DNA of 49,422 nt, taken from contig CBFGTV010000022.1 of the NCBI GenBank assembly GCA_965652145.1, positions 1 through 49,422 on the forward strand, read 5' to 3'. Of this stretch, positions 41,115-48,616 are shown one piece after another (the first letter of the stretch is position 1; the number at the start of each line of letters is the position of its first letter). Below the pieces are notes generated by a model. That model searched no databases. It was not told the origin of the DNA and saw only the letters and a list, made by a program, of their open reading frames with translations. A program made the translations under genes and the position numbers. This DNA comes from CBFGTV01 sp965652145 (GTDB taxonomy: Bacteria > Bacillota > Clostridia > Peptostreptococcales > Natronincolaceae).

Positions 41115-42299
41115 ATGGAGACCGCTTTAAGGGAGATTGAGCTATATATAGAAAAAAATCGTGCTGAAATGTTGAAGCTATGGGAAGAGATTGTAAATAC
41201 AGAGAGTGGTTCCTCTCAAATTGAAGGGGTTAATCAGGTGGGAAGCATCTTGGCAAGGGAAATGAAAAAGGTAGGAATGGAGGTAAGGGTGGTTCCAATG
41301 GAAAGGGCAGGAAACCTGCTAATTGGAGAATGGAATCAACAGAGTACAAAAGCCCCTATACTATTTATTGGGCATATGGATACAGTCTTTAAGGAGGGTG
41401 TCGTCAAAGAAAACCCTTTCCGAATTGACGACCAGGGCCATGCCCACGGGCCTGGAGTATTGGATATGAAAGGTGGATTGGTTATTGCCCTGTATGCTAT
41501 AAAAGCACTGAAGGCAGCCGGTTATCGAGATCGGCCCATCAAATGTATCTTTGCTGGTGATGAAGAGGTGATGCATAAGGATTCTAACACAGATGAAATT
41601 ATGGCCTTAGAATCTCGAGGAGCGATTGCAGCATTCAATTTTGAAACCGGTTATCTGGATGATGGATTGGTGGTAGGGCGAAAAGGCGGAGGAATCATCT
41701 CAATTACCGTAAAAGGTGTGGCAGTCCATTCTGGTATTGCACCTGAGAAGGGACGCAGTGCTGTGTTAGAGGCAGCCCATAAAATAATAGCATTAGAGCA
41801 ACAAAATGATATCTCCCGTGGAAAATTAATCAATTGTGGTATGGTGAGGGGTGGAATTGGTGAAAACACCATACCCGGAGAGTGTGTCATTAACATCGGG
41901 TTCCGTTTCCCCACAATGGCCATTAAAGAAGAAATTATGGCTGCCATAGAAGAAACTGTGAATCATAGCTATGTAGAGGGAACAGAAGTCCATTATGAAG
42001 TGAAGATGTCCATTGACTGTATGGAAACCACAGAGGGTGTGATGAAATTGTTTGAGCATGTAAAGAAATCGGCGGTTGATTGTGGCTATGGAGCAGTGCA
42101 TCCCATATCTATTGGTGGTATTTCTGATTCATCCATCACAGTGGTCAACGGAGTTCCTACGGTTTGCGGTATGGGGTGCCGGGGCAATGGGAATCACACA
42201 GATCAGGAATATGCCCTGGTAGAATCGTTATTTCAGCGGTGTCTTTTGGCGGCTACAGCGGTATATAAATTGGACTGGCAGGATGATGAGGAGGTATAG
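41115..42299 (+). CDS. M20 family metallopeptidase (glutamate carboxypeptidase-like)
   Basis: A 394-residue enzyme with the M20 di-zinc set: GHMDTV (H87, D89), GPGVLDMKGG (D117), FAGDEE (E150/E151), AFNFETG Glu and the C-terminal GNHTDQEY His. The middle part is the lid/dimerisation domain (GVAVHSGIAPEKGRSAV). Closest in style to CPG2/ArgE-type exopeptidases that release amino acids from N-acyl or gamma-glutamyl compounds. GGAGAC precedes the ATG. It is three bases upstream of a transporter-like pair, suggesting uptake and hydrolysis of a peptide or folate-like compound. Confidence 0.92.
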   Translation: METALREIELYIEKNRAEMLKLWEEIVNTESGSSQIEGVNQVGSILAREMKKVGMEVRVVPMERAGNLLIGEWNQQSTKAPILFIGHMDTVFKEGVVKENPFRIDDQGHAHGPGVLDMKGGLVIALYAIKALKAAGYRDRPIKCIFAGDEEVMHKDSNTDEIMALESRGAIAAFNFETGYLDDGLVVGRKGGGIISITVKGVAVHSGIAPEKGRSAVLEAAHKIIALEQQNDISRGKLINCGMVRGGIGENTIPGECVINIGFRFPTMAIKEEIMAAIEETVNHSYVEGTEVHYEVKMSIDCMETTEGVMKLFEHVKKSAVDCGYGAVHPISIGGISDSSITVVNGVPTVCGMGCRGNGNHTDQEYALVESLFQRCLLAATAVYKLDWQDDEEV

Positions 42300-42302
42300 T
42301 AC

Positions 42303-42980
42303 ATGAAACAGGAAAAGGGTCAAAATCATCAGCAGAATGAAGGAGGAGAAAATAAGTCTAAAGTAGGACTGGGTGCCTGGATATCTTTATTATTTTTGAT
42401 CATTATTTTGTCTGGGGCATTTCGTACCAGTGACAGCGTCTTAAAAGTCTTGGATTTTACAAATCTTAGCGGTAACTTTGGAACTATTGGCGATACTGGG
42501 GCAAATTTCATCGGTAAGGGGGGGACTGGTGCTAAAGATGGATTCATGGCAGGTCTGAATTTAATTCCTGCAGTAATGTTCTTTTGCGGCCTCCTGGGAG
42601 TATTTGAGCAATTGGGTGCCTTTAAAGCATCAGATATTCTCTTTAGACCTTTGCTCAGGCCTCTGCTAGGAATTCCGGGAAAGGCAGGAGTGGCCTTTAT
42701 CAGCAGCTTTACGGGTTCAGACGTTGCTGCTGTCATGACGAATGATCTGGTGGAGTCAGGAGAAATGGAGGATGATGAACGTACTGTTTTCGTTGCATAT
42801 CAATATGCTGGTTCTGCCTGCATAAATAATACTATTACTGGAGGGGCACCTCTATTGCTGATCAGTCCCATCGCCCTGGGGCCAGTAATTCTTGTACAGG
42901 TTATATGCAAATTGATTGGTGCAAACATTGTTCGTATTATTCTAAAATTCAACAGAAAAAAAGCGAAGGGGGAAGTGTAA
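42303..42980 (+). CDS. YjiH-like nucleoside-recognition (Gate) domain membrane protein
   Basis: A 225-residue membrane protein with about five hydrophobic segments, containing the Gate-domain phrases GVFEQLGAFKASDILFRPLLRPLLGIPGKAG and SFTGSDVAAVMTNDLVESG. Together with the next gene it matches the split pair SpmA/SpmB or YjiH/YjiG. In Escherichia yjiHG lie beside the isoaspartyl dipeptidase gene, comparable to the peptidase here. A transport role is inferred. The N-terminal 22 residues are hydrophilic. Confidence 0.85.
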   Translation: MKQEKGQNHQQNEGGENKSKVGLGAWISLLFLIIILSGAFRTSDSVLKVLDFTNLSGNFGTIGDTGANFIGKGGTGAKDGFMAGLNLIPAVMFFCGLLGVFEQLGAFKASDILFRPLLRPLLGIPGKAGVAFISSFTGSDVAAVMTNDLVESGEMEDDERTVFVAYQYAGSACINNTITGGAPLLLISPIALGPVILVQVICKLIGANIVRIILKFNRKKAKGEV

Positions 42981-42981
42981 A

Positions 42982-43494
42982 ATGGAACAGGGTACTAATT
43001 TATCAAATGGAGTGGCCAAAAAGGCGCCGAAGCCTTCCATTGTCGATACCTTTCTAAAGGGATGTGCCCGGGGCTTTAAGGTGGGAATTGAAAACATTAC
43101 CCCTGCAATGATTTTAGGCTACACCCTGGTATATATTTTAAGGGAAACAGGGCTCATGGATATACTTGGTGTTGTTTTTTCTCCAGTGATGGGTGTATTC
43201 GGCTTGCCTGGGGAGGCATTTGCAGTATTGGTTTCTGCTTTCTTCGCCAAGGCATCTGGATGTGCTACTGCTGCCACCATGTATGCCGATGGAATATTAA
43301 CCCTGGGTCAGGCCACCATGCTGCTGCCCGCCTGTATTCTGATGGGAACCTTAATCGGCCATTATGCTAGAATCGTACTTGTTGCGAATACCAATAAGAA
43401 ATGGCATGGATTACTGATTGCCATTCCCCTAGTCGATGCTGCAATTTCATTGGTTATCATGCGAATCATTTTAACCGCCATGGGGGTTGCATAG
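42982..43494 (+). CDS. YjiG-like nucleoside-recognition (Gate) domain membrane protein
   Basis: A 170-residue membrane protein with about four or five helices and the second half of the Gate pair: GIENITPAMILGYTLVYIL, VVFSPVMGVFGLPGEAFAVLVSAFFAKASGCA and ATMLLPACILMGTLIGHYARIVLV. It starts one base after the YjiH-like gene and probably forms a heteromer with it. Confidence 0.85.
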   Translation: MEQGTNLSNGVAKKAPKPSIVDTFLKGCARGFKVGIENITPAMILGYTLVYILRETGLMDILGVVFSPVMGVFGLPGEAFAVLVSAFFAKASGCATAATMYADGILTLGQATMLLPACILMGTLIGHYARIVLVANTNKKWHGLLIAIPLVDAAISLVIMRIILTAMGVA

Positions 43495-43522
43495 AAAAAT
43501 CCCAGGAAAGAGGGGAAGCTCA

Positions 43523-43744
43523 ATGAAGCGACAATTAGGTATAGATTTACAGCGAGCAGGAATGTTGATTATTGTCATCGTGATGATACTGGATCGATTT
43601 GTTTTTTCCATTCATACAAAATTTATTTTATTCTGTGCTGTCCTATCTGCTACGTTACTAATTTGGGGAATTCAGATCATAAAAAGGGAAGAAGCAAAAG
43701 CTTTAGGTCTTTTTCCTTTGATAAAGCAGGAGGAAAGAGAATAA
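43523..43744 (+). CDS. Small membrane protein of the peptidase/YjiHG operon
   Basis: A 73-residue protein with two hydrophobic segments (GMLIIVIVMILDRFVF and FILFCAVLSATLLIWGIQII) and a charged C-terminus. I recognise no family. ATG at 43523 follows AGGGGAAG; a longer frame from 43487 overlaps the previous gene by 8 bases and is less likely. It may be an accessory subunit of the transporter pair. Confidence 0.65.
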   Translation: MKRQLGIDLQRAGMLIIVIVMILDRFVFSIHTKFILFCAVLSATLLIWGIQIIKREEAKALGLFPLIKQEERE

Positions 43745-44114
43745 AACTCCTAGGGTATAACCCTCTGCACCATAACATAATGCTTGAGGTATTATTATAT
43801 TAATTAGCAAAGCATTATCGTATCAATAGTGTTGGTTTGCTTAGAATATCTAAATCGGATATGTCATTAACAATTACCTGAGTGTTTTTACTGAATATAT
43901 TGATGGAATTCTATCCTATGTGCACTTAAATAATAATAAGTAAAAAAGAGTTCAATTTAAGCCCGGTCATCTGACCGGGTTTAATATTTTTTTGGTATTG
44001 CTTAATAAAATTTTACAGTAATACAAAAATTAAGCAGGAATTTGCGGAATCATCTAGAAATTTGTTGATTATAAACAGTATAAAAGTCCTACTAACTAAC
44101 AAAGGTGTGAAACT
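43745..44114 (+). other. Gap between the transporter operon and the cas operon
   Basis: No gene is visible in these 370 bases. The stretch 43800-43960 shows nothing I can name. The cas promoter should lie after the terminator at 43962 but no close consensus pair is evident. Confidence 0.5.
43962..43993 (+). terminator. Intrinsic terminator upstream of the cas operon
   Basis: CCCGGTCA (43962-43969) and TGACCGGG (43972-43979) form an 8-bp stem with a two-base centre, followed by TTTAATATTTTTTT. Confidence 0.75.
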
Positions 44115-44852
44115 ATGCTCTTAAAAATCAAGCTTGAAAATGCTCAAAATGGGCCGATTGTATTGCCCATCGACTACAATCATATCGTACAGGGGTGCAT
44201 CTATGAAAGTATAGATCAAGACCTGTCAAAATTCCTCCATGACGAGGGTTATAAGCATCATGCCCGTTCCTTTAAAATGTTTACCTTCTCACGATTATTA
44301 GGAGAATATCGACTGGACAAAAAAAATGGAAAAATACATTTTAATGGCCCGGTTGAGCTGTGGATTGCTTCCCCGGTGGAGGGCTTCTTCAATGCTCTGT
44401 CCCAAACCTTTTTAATCGGTAAAACCATTCGACTGGGAACGAACAATCTCAGGCTCACATCCCTGGAGGGGGGTGCAGTGAATCTGACCACCGACAGTCC
44501 CATAGTGGAAACACTGTCACCCATTGTCGTCTATAGTACCTTTTTGAGACCAGACAACCGAAAGTATACCTGTTATTTTCAGCCAGGGGATACCGACTAT
44601 AATCGCTTAATTACAGAAAATCTGCAGAAAAAATACCAATCCTTTTATCAACAGGCACCTCCAGAAGGTCTTATCACCGTTAAGCCTCTATCTAACTGTA
44701 GACAGGTGACTGTCACCTATAAAAATATTATTATCAAGGGTTATACAGGAAAATTAAAGCTTTCAGGTCCCAGTGACTTAATAAAAATAGGTTTAGAGGG
44801 GGGGTATGGATCAAAGAATGCCCAGGGCTTTGGACTTGTTGTTGTCAAATAA
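44115..44852 (+). CDS. cas6: CRISPR RNA endoribonuclease Cas6
   Basis: A 245-residue RAMP protein. The N-terminal ferredoxin-like fold includes YNHIVQGCIYESI and LHDEGYKHHARSFKMFTFSRL, as in other Cas6 proteins, and the C-terminal glycine-rich loop is GLEGGYGSKNAQGFGLV. Cas6 cuts the pre-crRNA within the repeat to leave an 8-base 5' handle. The catalytic His cannot be fixed by eye, with H42/H48/H49-type candidates near the N-terminal helix. It is the first gene of the cas operon, 33 bases before cas8b. Confidence 0.93.
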   Translation: MLLKIKLENAQNGPIVLPIDYNHIVQGCIYESIDQDLSKFLHDEGYKHHARSFKMFTFSRLLGEYRLDKKNGKIHFNGPVELWIASPVEGFFNALSQTFLIGKTIRLGTNNLRLTSLEGGAVNLTTDSPIVETLSPIVVYSTFLRPDNRKYTCYFQPGDTDYNRLITENLQKKYQSFYQQAPPEGLITVKPLSNCRQVTVTYKNIIIKGYTGKLKLSGPSDLIKIGLEGGYGSKNAQGFGLVVVK

Positions 44853-44885
44853 GTAGTTCATTTTGTAATACGAGGAGGTGAAGCT

Positions 44886-46940
44886 ATGTTTATTGAAAAT
44901 CTAATACGTGTAGGAATGCCCTATGTGAAAGGAGACATTTCTCCAAGGGAAGTCATCGAGCAAATCACAGATGTTAAAAACCCCATGACACGGAACTTCT
45001 GGAAAAATGTATGGATTGTAGAATACGACAAGCAAAACCAGAAAACAGAGGTATATCGCAGTCAATGGGGAGATCCAGACACCAATAACAAGGGAAAAGA
45101 AGTTTTTCTTCCTGATTACGGAAAAGTTATGGCCGCACCCATTAGCTTGCCCAGTGGAGGCAATCCCTTAGTTCCCCAGGGGGCGTATGGCTTAGGAGTG
45201 TATCCTTTATACGACAAACATTTCCACGGGTTTGTCTCAGATTCTAGCTTTGTAGAGGATTTTCTATTAAGACGGTTGGAGAGAACCATCAATCCTCCAA
45301 TAGCATTAGGGGAGGTTGCAGAACTCAGCTTAATCATTCATCAATCCTTTCAATCAGAATATCAAAATGAAGAAGCAGTAAAGAATCTGGGAATTTTGAT
45401 GCTGGCTGTAATAGATAAACAGCGAAGTCCCTTTTATTACACAGACATTCCTGTTGATCAAGAGGAAGTCCTTTCTTTTGAGCAAAGTAGGGTGCATGGT
45501 AAGAAGTATTTAACCCTTAACCTGACTGAGACAGTGGAAAGAATCTGGCAGGCGAAGGAACAGGAGGGTATGGAAAAGGGATGTAAAGAAAAGGGAATTT
45601 GTTACTTCACAGGAAAAGAGGGACAGGTCATTTCTTTATATAGCAAGGCATGGCCCTGGTTTACTACCACCTGGGAGGGACCCTTTTCGATTTACCAAAA
45701 AGATGAGGAAATTGTAGAGTCCATTGCGCTATCCTCTGAAGCATACCGAGCCTTAACCTACGGGGCCTCTGTAGTAAAGAAGATAACAAAACCGATTCCG
45801 TCTTGGCTTTCAAAGGAAATTTTTAGTCCTGTCGGCAGTGCAAAGGGAAAGGAAAAAAGTAAATCGGCGACGGATATCTTTGGTTTTATTTTCGTTTTGC
45901 CTCTGACAGATTCCTTTATGGATAATCATCAGGAAAGAGAAGATTATTTACAAGCGATGTCACGAATTCTGGAAAAAAATGAACCTTCTCCACTCAATCT
46001 ACATCTGGATCAGATTACTGGCATTGATGCTGTTCTACCCTATGGCTTTCAAAAGGAATTGTATCGCCTGACATTAGTTTATTATACAGGGGACAGCAGT
46101 AGGGGAGATATCCATTTGCGGAAAGTAATAGAAGATGTCGTTCCCTCCACCATCAATCAGATTAAAGAAATTATGGAGGTGTTAGATGATTATCTTCAGG
46201 AGGCGGCAGCAGGGCTAGATATTCAACTAGAAAAAATGAGATTCAGCTATCAATCTCTGCCATATTTACTGATTAAGGCCTATGGAGGTAACTACCTATG
46301 GGCTACGCTTTCCAAACTGCTGCATCGACTGCCGATTGAGTACCAGGCCTTTATACGAAATAGTGCTGTCAGAATGAATGGGCTGGCCAAGAATCTTTCC
46401 TCAAACTTTTACCTGTTGAAGCTGGAGGTGCTTTTCTATCTGATTTTCAGTGAGTTTTACAAGCAATATGAACTTTTTATTGGAAGAGAGGGAGGTAATA
46501 GCATGATCGATTGGAGGTCATTGCAGGATAAAATTGAATCGGATTCTCTAGAGGAGCTTAAACCCGAGAACCTAATAGAGGTCGGGTATTATGCAGGACA
46601 TTTGGTCAGGCAGTTTTCTAAACAGTATTATACAGCAAAAGGGAAAAAGGATTTTATGCGAGATCGAGTGATGACCTATGGGACAAGCCTGACTCCGGAT
46701 ATGATTTACAAAAATGCACTGGTGAAGTTTTCTGATTATGCAAAACGATTGAATATAGAATTGAAGAAGAAGTTTGATGCTAAGGCTGGAATTGTCAATC
46801 TGGCATATCTGGCTTACAAAGAGGAGATACAGAAAAATAAAGATGATTTTCTAGCAGCTTTTTGGGCGGGATATAGCTTGAATTTAAGCAAATCCAAGGA
46901 TCTGGATAAAAAAGAGGAGGGAAAAACCAATGATCAATAG
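44886..46940 (+). CDS. cas8b: Type I-B Cascade large subunit Cas8b (Csh1/TM1802-like)
   Basis: A 684-residue protein resembling the Csh1/TM1802 group by position, size and segments such as PISLPSGGNPLVPQGAYGLGVYP and KGICYFTGKEGQVISLYSKAWPWFTT. It should recognise the PAM and contact target DNA in the Cascade complex. The N-terminal about 540 residues form the large-subunit part; the helical C-terminal 145 residues correspond to a small-subunit-like module and carry their own internal start (see 46503). AGGAGGTG precedes the ATG. The end overlaps cas7 by 11 bases. Confidence 0.9.
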   Translation: MFIENLIRVGMPYVKGDISPREVIEQITDVKNPMTRNFWKNVWIVEYDKQNQKTEVYRSQWGDPDTNNKGKEVFLPDYGKVMAAPISLPSGGNPLVPQGAYGLGVYPLYDKHFHGFVSDSSFVEDFLLRRLERTINPPIALGEVAELSLIIHQSFQSEYQNEEAVKNLGILMLAVIDKQRSPFYYTDIPVDQEEVLSFEQSRVHGKKYLTLNLTETVERIWQAKEQEGMEKGCKEKGICYFTGKEGQVISLYSKAWPWFTTTWEGPFSIYQKDEEIVESIALSSEAYRALTYGASVVKKITKPIPSWLSKEIFSPVGSAKGKEKSKSATDIFGFIFVLPLTDSFMDNHQEREDYLQAMSRILEKNEPSPLNLHLDQITGIDAVLPYGFQKELYRLTLVYYTGDSSRGDIHLRKVIEDVVPSTINQIKEIMEVLDDYLQEAAAGLDIQLEKMRFSYQSLPYLLIKAYGGNYLWATLSKLLHRLPIEYQAFIRNSAVRMNGLAKNLSSNFYLLKLEVLFYLIFSEFYKQYELFIGREGGNSMIDWRSLQDKIESDSLEELKPENLIEVGYYAGHLVRQFSKQYYTAKGKKDFMRDRVMTYGTSLTPDMIYKNALVKFSDYAKRLNIELKKKFDAKAGIVNLAYLAYKEEIQKNKDDFLAAFWAGYSLNLSKSKDLDKKEEGKTNDQ
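46490..46505 (+). promoter_or_regulatory. Internal ribosome binding site inside cas8b
   Basis: GGGAGG (46490-46495) lies seven bases before an in-frame ATG (46503-46505), codon 540 of cas8b. This is as strong as the sites in front of the separate genes in this operon. Confidence 0.75.
46503..46940 (+). CDS. cas11b: Predicted Cas11b small subunit, internal translation product of cas8b
   Basis: An in-frame ATG with GGGAGG seven bases upstream would give a 145-residue, all-helical product (IDWRSLQDKIESDSLEELK ... AAFWAGYSLNLSK). Independent translation of Cas11 from within the large-subunit gene has been shown for type I-B, I-C and I-D systems, so this fits established biology. Several copies would form the belly of Cascade. 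The evidence here is ribosome-site quality, frame and predicted helix content. Confidence 0.7.
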   Translation: MIDWRSLQDKIESDSLEELKPENLIEVGYYAGHLVRQFSKQYYTAKGKKDFMRDRVMTYGTSLTPDMIYKNALVKFSDYAKRLNIELKKKFDAKAGIVNLAYLAYKEEIQKNKDDFLAAFWAGYSLNLSKSKDLDKKEEGKTNDQ

Positions 46941-47904
46941 TGGTGAATTAGTATTTATCAAAAGTGTGAAGGATGGCATTCCTAATCGTGATCCGTTAAA
47001 TGACAGTGATGCCCGAAGGATTTTTAGTGAAGAAGATGGAAGGATTTCCCTATCAGATGTGAGCGTGAAGCGGGATGTGAGGGATTATGTACTGGCTAAA
47101 TATCCAGATGGTGGGGCAGAAAAGAATAATTTCGTTTTCGTCAGAGAAGAAAAAACACCGGATGGTAAACTTTTGGGCAGAAAGAGCTTGGCTGACGAAA
47201 TTCTGAAAGCACGAAAGGACTTTGTCAACGAAAAAGGGAACACTGAAGAACTATTAAAGAAGGCTGCCTTCGATGTCAGAACCTTTGGAGTGGTTTATTC
47301 AGTTTCAAAAGAGAACTTTAATTTAGTTGGCCCCATTCAGTTTGGTTGGGCCCATTCATTGCATCCTGCCCTCACAAAATATGTACAGGGGACGGTTGTC
47401 ATGCCCAGTAAAGACTTAAAAGGTGTAGAAACGGCTAAAAATGACAGTGAAGATAGCGAAAAAACAACGGGAACCATCTGGACAAGCTACACATTACCCT
47501 TCGCTGTTTTCAGTATGCCGGCGGTATTGAATGCTAATATTGCAGAAAAGACAGGTATGACGGTTGAAGATCAAGAACTGCTGCTGGAGGGTCTTTGGAA
47601 GGGAACTCAGAACAGACAGGCTCGGGGGAGAGGCAATCAGCAGCCCCTATTTCTGGTTCATGTTGAATATAACGATCCCTTCGATCGTATCGGCTACTTA
47701 GAAGAATATATACGCCTGATACCCGATAGGGAAGAATGGCTTCAAGAACCACAGCCTACTTCGGTGGCAGAGATAGAATTGGATGTGACCCAGCTGTCAG
47801 AGATTCTTGAGAAAAACAAGCATAAAATAGCTCGATGCAGATACTGGAAAAACCCTATGCTCAAATTGAAAGGAACCATGTTTGGAACAGAGGAAGTATT
47901 CTAG
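46930..47904 (+). CDS. cas7: Cascade backbone subunit Cas7b (Csh2-like)
   Basis: A 324-residue RAMP of the Csh2 type: GELVFIKSVKDGIPNRDPLND at the N-terminus (crRNA-binding strand), VSVKRDVRDYVL, AFDVRTFGVVYSV and GPIQFGWAHSLHP. Several copies would coat the spacer part of the crRNA. AGAGGAGGG lies just ahead of the start, and the gene overlaps cas8b. Confidence 0.94.
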   Translation: MINSGELVFIKSVKDGIPNRDPLNDSDARRIFSEEDGRISLSDVSVKRDVRDYVLAKYPDGGAEKNNFVFVREEKTPDGKLLGRKSLADEILKARKDFVNEKGNTEELLKKAAFDVRTFGVVYSVSKENFNLVGPIQFGWAHSLHPALTKYVQGTVVMPSKDLKGVETAKNDSEDSEKTTGTIWTSYTLPFAVFSMPAVLNANIAEKTGMTVEDQELLLEGLWKGTQNRQARGRGNQQPLFLVHVEYNDPFDRIGYLEEYIRLIPDREEWLQEPQPTSVAEIELDVTQLSEILEKNKHKIARCRYWKNPMLKLKGTMFGTEEVF

Positions 47905-47926
47905 CTGCAGGCAGGAAGGTGAAAAT

Positions 47927-48616
47927 ATGAAGGTATTGGTTTTTGATATCAAAGCACCGATAGGACACTTTAAAAGGCCTGATACTACAGCCACCCATTT
48001 GACATATCCTTTTATTACCAGAACAGCCATCAGGGGACTGCTGGGGGCTGTTATTGGGCTAAAAGAATTTGATGGAGACGCTTTCATTGGGATTCAATTG
48101 CTAAATCCCGTTCAAACCGTTTCACAGGAATTATCTCTGCTGGGAAAAGGCTATTTATCAAGCGGTCCAAGCTTTAACCGACCTACAGCAGTGGAGTTGG
48201 TGGTTAATCCTCATTATCGCATCTACTTTACTGGTGCGTATTATGATCAGATTGCCCAGGCTATCAAAGTATCGAAGAGTTATTATCATACCTATATGGG
48301 AAGTGCCTTTGCGCCGACTTTTCCTATTTTTATTAAAGAGCTGGAGCTGGAGGAGGAATCTAAAAAGCAAATTCATTCCCTGACGGTGGTGCCAACGGAG
48401 CTGGTCAACCAGTTGAATTTTGATGATTATGCCAGCTATGCCAGGGTAGGGGGCATGCACTATGATTATTTGGGAGACCGAGTGTTCCAGGGAACGATCA
48501 ATTTAATCTATGAAATAAATGGTAAAAAAGTATCCTTTGAAAGAAAAGATGAATTCCCAGGAGAATCATTTAAACTGCTTAGAATGGAAGGAGAGGGGTG
48601 TGTCTGCCTATGGTAA
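47927..48616 (+). CDS. cas5: Cascade subunit Cas5b (Cas5h-like)
   Basis: A 229-residue RAMP: VLVFDIKAPIGHFKRPDTTATHLTYPFITRTAIRGLLGAVIGL is typical of Cas5 of type I-B. It binds the 5' handle of the crRNA. ATG at 47927 follows GGAAGGTG; the longer open frame from 47882 overlaps cas7. Its stop overlaps the start of cas3 by seven bases, indicating coupling. Confidence 0.93.
   Translation: MKVLVFDIKAPIGHFKRPDTTATHLTYPFITRTAIRGLLGAVIGLKEFDGDAFIGIQLLNPVQTVSQELSLLGKGYLSSGPSFNRPTAVELVVNPHYRIYFTGAYYDQIAQAIKVSKSYYHTYMGSAFAPTFPIFIKELELEEESKKQIHSLTVVPTELVNQLNFDDYASYARVGGMHYDYLGDRVFQGTINLIYEINGKKVSFERKDEFPGESFKLLRMEGEGCVCLW

Noticed and set aside
42329..42736. Minus-strand open frame of 135 codons inside the YjiH-like gene
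   Set aside because: Antisense to a conserved membrane protein gene, with no start signals.
46503..46940. The internal cas8b start as a chance ATG
   Set aside because: Kept as a feature, because the Shine-Dalgarno match and spacing are as good as those of the real operon genes and the biology is known for type I-B.
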